NCBI GenBank assembly: GCA_012798185.1 | Contig: JAAZNS010000439.1 | Location: 1 to 22,649 of the forward strand | Length of the DNA: 22,649 nt | Direction of reading: 5' to 3' | From: Chloroflexota bacterium | GTDB lineage: Bacteria > Chloroflexota > Anaerolineae > Anaerolineales > UBA4823 | Shown: in pieces, positions 15,779 through 22,649 of the stretch | Position numbering within the stretch: the first letter of the stretch is position 1 | Layout of the letters: each line of letters begins with the position of its first letter | Position numbers and translations under genes: made by a program | The notes under the pieces: generated by a model | Database searches by the model: none | Told to the model about the DNA's origin: nothing | The model's input: the letters and a program-made list of their open reading frames with translations, nothing else

Positions 15779-17055
15779 GAAACATCCTCAGTTAAAGTCT
15801 CCAGGAATTCTTGGTTATCGGCAGTGCGCGCTAAACGCTGTAAGATCGCTTCGGTAGCAGTTGTCGGATCTAATCCTGCACCATGCGGCGGAGCAGTCAC
15901 CATTTGATCGTACATACGCCGCATTAACCAAACACGAGGGGTAATATCAGGCCCTAATAATAATTCCTCTCGACGTGTTGAAGATCGTTCGATATCGATC
16001 GCGGGGAAGATTCGCCGTTCCTGCAGCCGTCTCGATAAATGCAACTCCATATTACCCGTACCCTTGAACTCTTCATAAACGACATCATCCATACGGGAGC
16101 CGGTATCTATTAAACAAGTTGCAATAATTGTCAATGAACCGCCTTCTTCAATGTTTCGGGCAGCGCCAAAAAACCTTTTTGGCGGATATAACGCAGAAGG
16201 ATCAATACCACCGGATAGTGTACGGCCTGAAGGAGTAACCACCAGGTTATAAGCTCGCGCTAATCGGGTGATGGAATCCATCAATATCACTACATCTCTG
16301 CCCACTTCTACTAGGCGTTTCGCTCTTTCCAATACCATTTCGGCAACTCGAACATGTGATGTGACCGGTTCGTCGAAGGTAGAAGAAATGACTTCTGCAT
16401 CCACGGAACGGTCCATGTCGGTCACCTCTTCTGGCCGCTCGCCAATCAGAGCTACCATCAGGTGAACGTTCGGATATTTCGTCGAGATGGCATTGGCTAC
16501 TTGTTTTAATATGGTTGTTTTCCCAGCTTTAGGCGGTGAAACAATCAAGCCTCGTTGTCCACGACCGATTGGAGTTACCAGATTGATCAAACGCGTCGCT
16601 AAAGTGTGGCGGTCCGTCTCTAAATCAAAACGGGTATCGGGAAATATTGGGGTGAGCGATTCAAAATTAGGACGGTTTTTAGCTTCTTCTGGGTCAATTC
16701 CATTAATGTTATCTACTTTCAATAAGCCATAATGCTTTTCAGATTCCCTTGGCGGTCGTACATGACCAAGAACCAGATCCCCATTTTTTAGGTTATATCG
16801 TCGAATTTGAGATTGAGATACATAAACATCATAAGGTCCTGGCTGATAATGACCCGACCGCAGAAAACCAATTCCCTCATTCATGATTTCTAATATCCCC
16901 CCCCTCAATTCGAGTCCCTCTTGCTCTGCCTCTACTTGCTTGATCCGTAATATTAAATCTTCTTTCTTTAGCCGAGAGGCATTTTCGACATTCAATTCTT
17001 TTGCTTTTTGGCGCAAATCTATCAATGATGTATTTTCAAGTTCGACTACTTTCAT
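15775..17055 (-). CDS. rho: Transcription termination factor Rho
   Basis: 426 residues, close to the E. coli length of 419. The start ATG has AGAAGGA immediately upstream. Seen: N-terminal helical Rho-N domain (1-45; LIDLRQKAKELNV), cold-shock-like RNA-binding domain (about 50-125; GILEIMNEGIGFLR, YDVYVSQSQIRRYNL), then the RecA-type ATPase with Walker A SPPKAGKTT (173-181; Lys179, Thr180), Walker B VVILMDS (Asp260), the Q-loop region LSGGIDPSALYPPKRFFGAARN (280-301), the arginine-finger area, and GTGNMELHLSRRLQERRIFPAID. It is a hexameric RNA helicase that ends transcription of untranslated RNA. There is no long Asn/Arg-rich insert of the kind seen in some actinobacterial Rho proteins. It leads a unit with the M23 peptidase and the small protein, and it has a long AT-rich upstream region. 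Confidence 0.98.
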   Translation of the reverse strand: MKVVELENTSLIDLRQKAKELNVENASRLKKEDLILRIKQVEAEQEGLELRGGILEIMNEGIGFLRSGHYQPGPYDVYVSQSQIRRYNLKNGDLVLGHVRPPRESEKHYGLLKVDNINGIDPEEAKNRPNFESLTPIFPDTRFDLETDRHTLATRLINLVTPIGRGQRGLIVSPPKAGKTTILKQVANAISTKYPNVHLMVALIGERPEEVTDMDRSVDAEVISSTFDEPVTSHVRVAEMVLERAKRLVEVGRDVVILMDSITRLARAYNLVVTPSGRTLSGGIDPSALYPPKRFFGAARNIEEGGSLTIIATCLIDTGSRMDDVVYEEFKGTGNMELHLSRRLQERRIFPAIDIERSSTRREELLLGPDITPRVWLMRRMYDQMVTAPPHGAGLDPTTATEAILQRLARTADNQEFLETLTEDVS

Positions 17056-17540
17056 ATTTCCTTCTCATAAATTGGGTGATTTTATGGATGGTGCTGTTGT
17101 TTTTTGAAATAAATTTTATTATTCAAGAAGACGGGTATATTTCACAAAAACACGATTGAGGATCAGATCATGTGATCTTAATGCTCATTTATAAATTTTT
17201 TTAAAAATTTTATCGATAACAATATTTTTAATTCTTCAGAATTGGGGCAGTCTCAAATTGGGTCAAATAATAAACATTCGAAATATACTGATTGTTATAA
17301 ATTTTGAAAGCATTTTCCCCAAACGCCAACCACATTATACACCATAAATGGAAATTTTATACAAGGGTAATTCATGTTAAAACTTCTTGTCTGATTCGTA
17401 AGTATATCTTTAGGTTATGTTAATGCCAAGAATTTATGCAATAAAGTAAAAATCATTCATACCTGCGTAATGTATATACGCATCGTAAGAATATCAGTTT
17501 CATCTTGCTTATATAGTTATTGGATACTGAGAAAACAAAC
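17056..17540. other. AT-rich intergenic region between rho and the chemoreceptor gene, with three dyads
   Basis: About 485 bases between divergent genes. I see no gene, tRNA or known riboswitch. Three short inverted repeats stand out: AGATCA-TG-TGATCT (17165-17178), AATTCT-TC-AGAATT (17230-17243), and TGCGTA (17464-17469) pairing with TACGCA (17477-17482) across 7 bases. An AT run lies at about 17191-17209. rho genes often have a long leader with autoregulatory attenuation, and the length fits, but no attenuator is proven. No convincing promoter was identified for either gene. Confidence 0.4.
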
Positions 17541-20006
17541 ATGACCATATTACAATCCCAAAATATCTCATCAAAAAACAACACCAGAAAGGGATTACTG
17601 AATTCAATCAATGGTAAATTAATCATTACATATTTAGCCCTGGCATTGATACCCTTAATTATCAGCGTGGTAATCGCTTCATGGCTCAGCCAGCAAGCAC
17701 TCAAAGAAGCGACATACACTCAATTAAATGAGGTATCTTTACTCCAAGTATACACTTTGGAACAATGGATCAATGCCCGCATCGATAATACAAAAGTTTT
17801 AGCACAAACTGAGGATGTAAAATCCCTAGAGCCAGAAAGAGTAAAAAAGGCAATCGATCTGTATTTTTCACAATGGGGTGTATATGAATCCATGCTTGTT
17901 GCAGGAATGGATGGTAAATCAATCGCTTCATATGACGGAAAATCTTACGACCTGTCTGACAGAGAATATTTGCCAAATATTCTCCAAAAAGGGGAAAGTA
18001 TTATTACCGACCCGGTAATTTCTAAAGCAACCGGAAATGTGGTATTTATTGTGGGCTCTCCAGTCATCGTGGATGGTCAAATAAAAGGTGCGGCAATTTT
18101 CACAGTTGCTACAACCAACTTTCTCACACTATTGGAATATGCCAACATTGGTAATACCGGAGAAGCATATCTCATCAATAAGGAAGGATACTTCATCACC
18201 CCCTCACGATTTTCTGATGAGTTGCTCAAAGAAGGATTGGTTAAAGAACACGTTGAACTCGAGTTACAAGTGGAATCAACCGGTGCAAAGGAAGCTCTAT
18301 CGGGAAATTCTGGCGTAACAAATTACAAAAATTATCGAGGAAACGATGTAATTGGTGCCTACAGACCTCTTTCTGGCACCGGTTGGGCATTATTAGTTGA
18401 ACAAACCTCGAAAGAAGCATTTGCAGCTTCGAATAAAATTCGAAATATAAACATTGGTCTTGCAATTGGCGTAAGTGTTTTAGTTTTTGGTTTAGCGCTG
18501 TTTATTGCTAATAGTATTTCCAAACCAATTAAAAATATTTCCGGAATAGCCATGGAAATGGCATACGGTAACATCGATCAGGAAGTAACCTACCAAAGTA
18601 AAGATGAAATTGGAGAGTTGGCGAATTCTTTCCGTCAGATGATTGAATATCAAAAAGAGATGGCTTCAGCCGCCGAAATGTTAGCCAATAACGATCTAAC
18701 TGCTCAGGTAAGTCCATTATCAGAAAAAGACCGCTTAGGGAATGCTTTTGCAGGGATGATCGAAGCGCTCCGGGCTGCGGTTTCGAGAGTTGCCGAGAGT
18801 GCCGATGCAGTAAACACAGCTTCAGCTCAATTGGCAGCAGCTGCCAACCAGGCTGGTCAGGCGACCAACCAGATCGCAACCACCGTACAGCAGGTAGCCA
18901 AAGGCACCACTCAGCAATCCGAATCGGTTACACTTACCGCCTCTTCGGTAGAAGAAATGTCTCGAGCGATCGACGGTGTTGCTAAGGGAGCCCAAGAACA
19001 ATCCTCGGCAATTTCTAAAGCCTCTAATATAACTTCTCAGATATCAGCAGCAATTCAACAAGTTGCAAGCAGTTCTTCTCAGGTAACTAAAGATTCAGCT
19101 GCCACCGCTGAAGCAGCCAGCCGTGGTTCCAAAACAGTCGAAGAAACCATCGAGGGAATGCAATCGATTAAACAAAAAGTTGGCTTTTCTTCTGAAAAAG
19201 TACAAGAAATGGGTCAACGATCAGAACAGATCGGCGTCATTGTCGAAACGATCGAAGATATTGCATCGCAAACGAATTTATTGGCTCTCAATGCCGCTAT
19301 CGAAGCAGCTCGTGCTGGTGAACATGGTAAAGGATTTGCGGTTGTTGCAGATGAAGTGCGCAAACTGGCTGAGCGTTCTTCGGCTGCCACCAAAGAAATT
19401 GGTAATCTGATCAAGGGCATTCAAGCAACCGTTGCCGATGCCGTGACCGCAATGGAAGAATCAGCTCAGGAAGTTGAATCAGGTGTCTCACGTGCTAATG
19501 AAGCTGGGCAAGCGTTGGAAGCTATTATGACTGCGGCACAGGCAGTATTATCTCAAGCAGAAGAATCTGCCAAAGCTGCTGCACACATGTCTGCAGCTTC
19601 GGATCAACTGGTGGCTTCAATGGATGCAGTTTCTGCTGTAGTTGAGGAAAATACTGCAGCCACTGAACAAATGGCTGCCTCTTCGAACGAAGTGACGCAA
19701 GCCATCGAAAATATTGCTTCTGTTTCCGAAGAAAATTCAGCGGCTATTGAGCAAGTTTCTGCTTCTGCTGAAGAAATGTCAGCGCAGGTTGAGGAAGTTA
19801 CTGCGTCTGCACAATCCCTGGCAGAAATGGCGAATTCATTACAAGAGATCGTTAACCAATTCAAACTTGCCCAGCATGAAGCAAGTTCTGAATTGAAACA
19901 AAAATCAGACAGCAGCCGCTCCGAATTCGACCATTCGGATTATCAGCCCGAAGCTGTAATTGCTGGTATTCGAAAAAACGGTCATAGTGTAAAAGTACAC
20001 GCATAA
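17541..20006 (+). CDS. Methyl-accepting chemotaxis protein with double-Cache sensor
   Basis: 821 residues from the ATG at 17541; an upstream in-frame TTG (17520) adds 7 residues and has no better support. Seen: TM1 (about 27-48; LIITYLALALIPLIISVVIA), a periplasmic/extracytoplasmic double-Cache (dCache_1) sensor (about 50-295; DGKSIASYDGKSYDLSDREYL, TDPVISKATGNVVFIVGSP), TM2 (about 303-326), a HAMP domain (about 325-380), a second HAMP-like stretch (ANNDLTAQVSPLSEKDRLG), and the coiled-coil signalling domain with the canonical tip QTNLLALNAAIEAARAGEHG (577-596), which binds CheW/CheA. There is no C-terminal CheR-binding pentapeptide; the end is KVHA. The ligand is unknown: the amino-acid-binding dCache motif with RxW is not evident (REY instead). 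No other chemotaxis gene is in the window, so this is an orphan receptor here. Confidence 0.97.
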   Translation: MTILQSQNISSKNNTRKGLLNSINGKLIITYLALALIPLIISVVIASWLSQQALKEATYTQLNEVSLLQVYTLEQWINARIDNTKVLAQTEDVKSLEPERVKKAIDLYFSQWGVYESMLVAGMDGKSIASYDGKSYDLSDREYLPNILQKGESIITDPVISKATGNVVFIVGSPVIVDGQIKGAAIFTVATTNFLTLLEYANIGNTGEAYLINKEGYFITPSRFSDELLKEGLVKEHVELELQVESTGAKEALSGNSGVTNYKNYRGNDVIGAYRPLSGTGWALLVEQTSKEAFAASNKIRNINIGLAIGVSVLVFGLALFIANSISKPIKNISGIAMEMAYGNIDQEVTYQSKDEIGELANSFRQMIEYQKEMASAAEMLANNDLTAQVSPLSEKDRLGNAFAGMIEALRAAVSRVAESADAVNTASAQLAAAANQAGQATNQIATTVQQVAKGTTQQSESVTLTASSVEEMSRAIDGVAKGAQEQSSAISKASNITSQISAAIQQVASSSSQVTKDSAATAEAASRGSKTVEETIEGMQSIKQKVGFSSEKVQEMGQRSEQIGVIVETIEDIASQTNLLALNAAIEAARAGEHGKGFAVVADEVRKLAERSSAATKEIGNLIKGIQATVADAVTAMEESAQEVESGVSRANEAGQALEAIMTAAQAVLSQAEESAKAAAHMSAASDQLVASMDAVSAVVEENTAATEQMAASSNEVTQAIENIASVSEENSAAIEQVSASAEEMSAQVEEVTASAQSLAEMANSLQEIVNQFKLAQHEASSELKQKSDSSRSEFDHSDYQPEAVIAGIRKNGHSVKVHA

Positions 20007-20007
20007 A

Positions 20008-20027
20008 ACCGTTCTAAGAACGACGGT
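20008..20027. terminator. Possible bidirectional hairpin between convergent genes
   Basis: CGTTC (20010-20014) pairs with GAACG (20018-20022) over a 3-base loop, flanked by ACCGT/ACGGT and by A runs on both sides. It covers the last codons of the VIT/VWA gene and the 7 bases between the two stops. The stem is short and the T runs are weak, so this is tentative. Confidence 0.3.
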
Positions 20028-22428
20028 AAAAACCTAATCCGATTAAACCTGCTGCAACCAGCGGAAGCATACCGCCAATACATGGAAAAGCGCGGTTTGC
20101 CTCAGCTGGTTGCTTATTTTCAGGAATTGAATATGCCTGGTCAACACCAGCTGACGCAGTTTGGGTGACTGCAAATGCAGTCTCTGGTGTGTAGGTAGCT
20201 GGTATTGTGATGAGATCTGAGGTAGATTTACTGGGGGTAATCTCGTAAGCACTGCCTTCAAAAACCACAATGACTCGTTCTCCCAAAGCAAAAATATCTC
20301 CTAATTCAGGGCGAGATTGGCATAATGCAAAATAGTCATCAGATAGGAACGCTACTTTCTTAGTTTCCATCAAATCAGGATCGAAGGCTGTATCTGTCCA
20401 AATGCCATCTGCTAACACAAAAGCCCTAGCACCAACAATTTTCACGACATCAGCTGCTTCGTGTGAAAGCACTACTGGCGCTTCGGCAGCTGCCATTGCA
20501 CTTTGATCGGCAGATTTTTGCACTGCTTGCTGGCCAGATGCAGCTAGAGTCGGCATAACTTGTAACTGGTGATATTGTTCACCGGCAATTCTTTCATGTT
20601 CCGTACCACCTAATGGCATTGGTTCAGTAACCAGATAAGAAGTGTATGGCGTCACGATGCCATAACGGATGCTCAATTTTACAATTTGATCGATGGTCTC
20701 TTGATCATTTCCTTCCAGCCGAATTTTATTAAGCAAATATCCTATTTTCCGAGTAGCCCACAGCCGTGGTAGAGCGCTAAGTGTTACTTCTTCCCCTGAA
20801 CTATTCTGCGAAAAAACTTGATCCTGGTATATATACTTTTGTGTTTCACCAGCAACCCGACCGGATAAAGTTACTGTGGTTATTCCACCCTGGCGATATC
20901 GCCCAACAACCACCACCTGTGAACCCATGAATAAATCGGGAAGCGGCGACGGAAAAACATCATAGACAGCCAATCCGCCAAAATCTAATTCCAGATCAGT
21001 TAATAATGGAGTGCTGATTTTCGAATAAAACCCCGATAAGGATTCGTCAAGTCGCTCGCCTGGCAGCACATAATTGCTTGCGCCATGGTGATTTTGGGAT
21101 AAAGTATCTAATAATAAGGTATCTACATCATAACCAACACCAAATGCAAATAAGCGCAAATTTCCATTTGCAGCTTTTGCAAAATTTTGAATAATCTGCT
21201 GGCTATCAACAACACCTTCTGTAGGTAAGCCATCGGTAAGGAAAATCAGATAGGTAGGCCGTGCTTGATCGGTGATGGAAGCAGCTTCCAACAACGCCCG
21301 GTTGATATCGGTGCTTCCCTCAGCACTTAAAGAATCGAGCCATTTTTGAGCTTCGACCGCCTCATTACTTGAACTCATTTGATGGGAATATTGTTCAATT
21401 CCAGTGCTGAATGCAATGATATTAAAGCGGTCGTTTTGGTTGAAATGCTGCAATATATAACGTAAGGCTTCCTGCGCCTGTTGGAATTTCTCTCCTTCCA
21501 TACTACCCGATTTATCAAGCACTAAAATTACATCTTTATCCTGAATTTCCCGCTCAGTATCAGAACGAGGAGCAAGAAGAAGCAGGAAAAAACCATCTTT
21601 CTCTGCGGCATCGAATGGATCAAGATATGAGATGAGATGAAACGCTTCCCCTTCTCCCATTGAGTAATAAAACAAAAAATCCTTATCCGGACGAACTTTC
21701 TCTTCCTCGTATCCGGCAGATACATGGTTTTTATCATCTCTATCGATGACTACATGATGACTTGGCGAATAAACGGCTCTAATTGGATTTTTGGACCGAA
21801 CATCCACATTCACAGAAACATTATCTAATTGCCAAAGTGAGAATTTTTCTGTGTTCAATGGATAAATATAACGCACTAATCCGTTCTCGGCGGATAAAGC
21901 TTGAGAGTATTCCAGCTCAATTCTCCGCTCTTCAAGTGGAGGAATGGGGAAAATTCGCGCTTGTACGGCCCCCTGATCGATATATTCTAACAAGGCGGGA
22001 TCTTTTAAATCACGAACGATTTTTTCGTATTTTTCACGTGCTGCATTGGCTTCTAATACTTCACCTTTTATTGGCAAACCATCAATCCACAATGTGAACG
22101 ATGTAACGACTGCACCAGCAGGTAAAGGAAATATATATGTTCCCTCCACCTGAAATTGATTAGGATTGTAAAAAACTTGATCCACATGAGTAACGGCGAT
22201 TTGATCGACGATTTTCACTTGTACATGATGGTAGCGTATGGTTAGCTGGCGAATCGGTGATATCGGAGGGCAGGGATCAGGTCCCGGACATGAGGGGATT
22301 GGGCACCTTTCAGGCCAGCATGGCGGTGGTTCTGGAATGATAATGCCATCCGCTCGTGCATTCCACTTAATCAAAAATAAAAAGGATAATGTTACACCTA
22401 TAATAATTAATAATTTTATCCGCTTCAT
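20014..22428 (-). CDS. Exported VIT and VWA domain protein (inter-alpha-trypsin-inhibitor heavy-chain-like)
   Basis: 804 residues. GGGAGG lies 5 bases before the ATG. A signal peptide (1-27; hydrophobic 5-20, ending NARADG) is followed by a Pro/Cys-rich stretch (32-58, four Cys). A VIT domain (about 58-185) and a VWA domain (about 298-475) follow. The VWA domain has a complete metal-ion-dependent adhesion site: DKSGS (Asp305, Ser307, Ser309), Thr373 in GSTDINRAL and Asp399 in LTDGLPTEG. A further beta-rich region (480-740) leads to a Ser/Thr/Ala linker and a C-terminal tail (782-804): Cys783 in FPCIGG, a hydrophobic segment, and YRRS. The domain order VIT then VWA resembles inter-alpha-trypsin inhibitor heavy chains and bacterial surface proteins of similar architecture. 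It probably mediates metal-dependent contact with a protein or matrix on the outside. The C-terminal tail may be an anchor or sorting signal. Partner and substrate are unknown. Confidence 0.94.
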   Translation of the reverse strand: MKRIKLLIIIGVTLSFLFLIKWNARADGIIIPEPPPCWPERCPIPSCPGPDPCPPISPIRQLTIRYHHVQVKIVDQIAVTHVDQVFYNPNQFQVEGTYIFPLPAGAVVTSFTLWIDGLPIKGEVLEANAAREKYEKIVRDLKDPALLEYIDQGAVQARIFPIPPLEERRIELEYSQALSAENGLVRYIYPLNTEKFSLWQLDNVSVNVDVRSKNPIRAVYSPSHHVVIDRDDKNHVSAGYEEEKVRPDKDFLFYYSMGEGEAFHLISYLDPFDAAEKDGFFLLLLAPRSDTEREIQDKDVILVLDKSGSMEGEKFQQAQEALRYILQHFNQNDRFNIIAFSTGIEQYSHQMSSSNEAVEAQKWLDSLSAEGSTDINRALLEAASITDQARPTYLIFLTDGLPTEGVVDSQQIIQNFAKAANGNLRLFAFGVGYDVDTLLLDTLSQNHHGASNYVLPGERLDESLSGFYSKISTPLLTDLELDFGGLAVYDVFPSPLPDLFMGSQVVVVGRYRQGGITTVTLSGRVAGETQKYIYQDQVFSQNSSGEEVTLSALPRLWATRKIGYLLNKIRLEGNDQETIDQIVKLSIRYGIVTPYTSYLVTEPMPLGGTEHERIAGEQYHQLQVMPTLAASGQQAVQKSADQSAMAAAEAPVVLSHEAADVVKIVGARAFVLADGIWTDTAFDPDLMETKKVAFLSDDYFALCQSRPELGDIFALGERVIVVFEGSAYEITPSKSTSDLITIPATYTPETAFAVTQTASAGVDQAYSIPENKQPAEANRAFPCIGGMLPLVAAGLIGLGFYRRS

Positions 22429-22543
22429 AGCAGCCTCCCATAAAGGTAAGAAATTTCACCAAGCAATCACTGATAACTATAAACTAATCCATCAATTAAA
22501 TTGGTCAAAATAAAAGACGACATGAATCTCAAAAAAGTTCCGA

Positions 22544-22552
22544 TGGTATAAT
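22544..22552 (+). promoter_or_regulatory. Extended -10 promoter candidate pointing out of the window
   Basis: TGGTATAAT on the + strand: a perfect -10 with the TGn extension and a weak -35 region. It is divergent from the VIT/VWA gene; transcription would start near 22559 and proceed into sequence not shown here. Confidence 0.45.
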
Positions 22553-22590
22553 CACGTGGCATTTTTATATATAATTACGGTTACTATTCA

Positions 22591-22649
22591 GGTTGTGGCG
22601 GAAAAGCTCCGAATTTGAGAATTTCGGAAATTTATCCAAGCTAGCTGAG
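22591..22649 (+). other. Possible structured leader at the window edge
   Basis: TCCGAA (22608-22613) pairs with TTCGGA (22623-22628) over 9 bases, and the stem can extend to 8 bp with a one-base bulge; it sits downstream of the promoter at 22544. CGGA (22599-22602) can alternatively pair with TCCG (22608-22611). The RNA continues beyond the window, so no class can be assigned. Confidence 0.25.

Noticed and set aside
16981..17055. Rho with an unusual N-terminal insert
   Set aside because: The length (426 residues) and domain order are normal; the N-terminal helices are the standard Rho-N region.
17056..17540. Cyclic-di-GMP or other known riboswitch before the chemoreceptor
   Set aside because: I looked for the conserved cores and found none; only short dyads are present.
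1..22649. CRISPR array, tRNA, rRNA, transposase gene or phage genes
   Set aside because: No regular spaced repeats, no T-loop-like GGTTCGAATCC motif in the gaps, and no matching protein families were seen.

Overview
The window looks like the chromosome of an anaerobic Chloroflexota bacterium, probably of the Anaerolineae type. This is an inference from style: an AT-leaning genome, exported proteins with Pro/Thr/Glu-rich linkers of the 'TEAPP' kind, a cysteine-free ECF anti-sigma factor, and a VIT/VWA protein with a short C-terminal anchor. No rRNA or other phylogenetic marker is present, and nothing here fixes the taxon.

Layout. (1) 1-2301: two tandem paralogous genes on the + strand for predicted surface lipoproteins of an unrecognised family. 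The first is cut by the window edge. Each is followed by a good rho-independent terminator, and the second has a near-consensus promoter. (2) 2325-2454: a short palindromic MITE-like repeat. (3) 2469-4232 (-): an exported HtrA-like serine protease with a PDZ domain and an extra beta-rich C-terminal domain. (4) 4401-4561: degenerate repeats of the 3' end of the neighbouring NUDIX gene. (5) 4519-6550 (-): an operon of ECF sigma factor, two-TM anti-sigma factor and zinc-ribbon NUDIX hydrolase, joined by two 4-base ATGA overlaps. (6) 6772-7482 (+): a HAD phosphatase. (7) 7496-12645 (-): polA followed by a large TPR protein, again with an ATGA overlap. (8) 12817-14451 (+): an exported, cysteine-rich protein with a lytic-transglycosylase-like C-terminal domain. 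(9) 14462-17055 (-): rho, then a membrane-anchored LysM/M23 peptidase (GTG start inside the rho stop), then a 59-residue unknown protein. (10) 17541-20006 (+): a double-Cache methyl-accepting chemotaxis protein. (11) 20014-22428 (-): a VIT/VWA surface protein, followed upstream by a + strand promoter pointing out of the window.

The common themes are housekeeping information processing (PolA, Rho) and the cell envelope: two lipoproteins, a surface protease, two wall-active enzymes, an adhesion-like VIT/VWA protein, a chemoreceptor and a membrane-signal sigma/anti-sigma pair. I found no CRISPR array, tRNA, rRNA, transposase, prophage or recognisable defence system. The most unusual items are the unrecognised lipoprotein pair, the repeats derived from the NUDIX gene end, the MITE-like element, the zinc-free two-TM anti-sigma factor, the cysteine-rich transglycosylase-like protein, and the Cys-containing C-terminal tail of the VIT/VWA protein.
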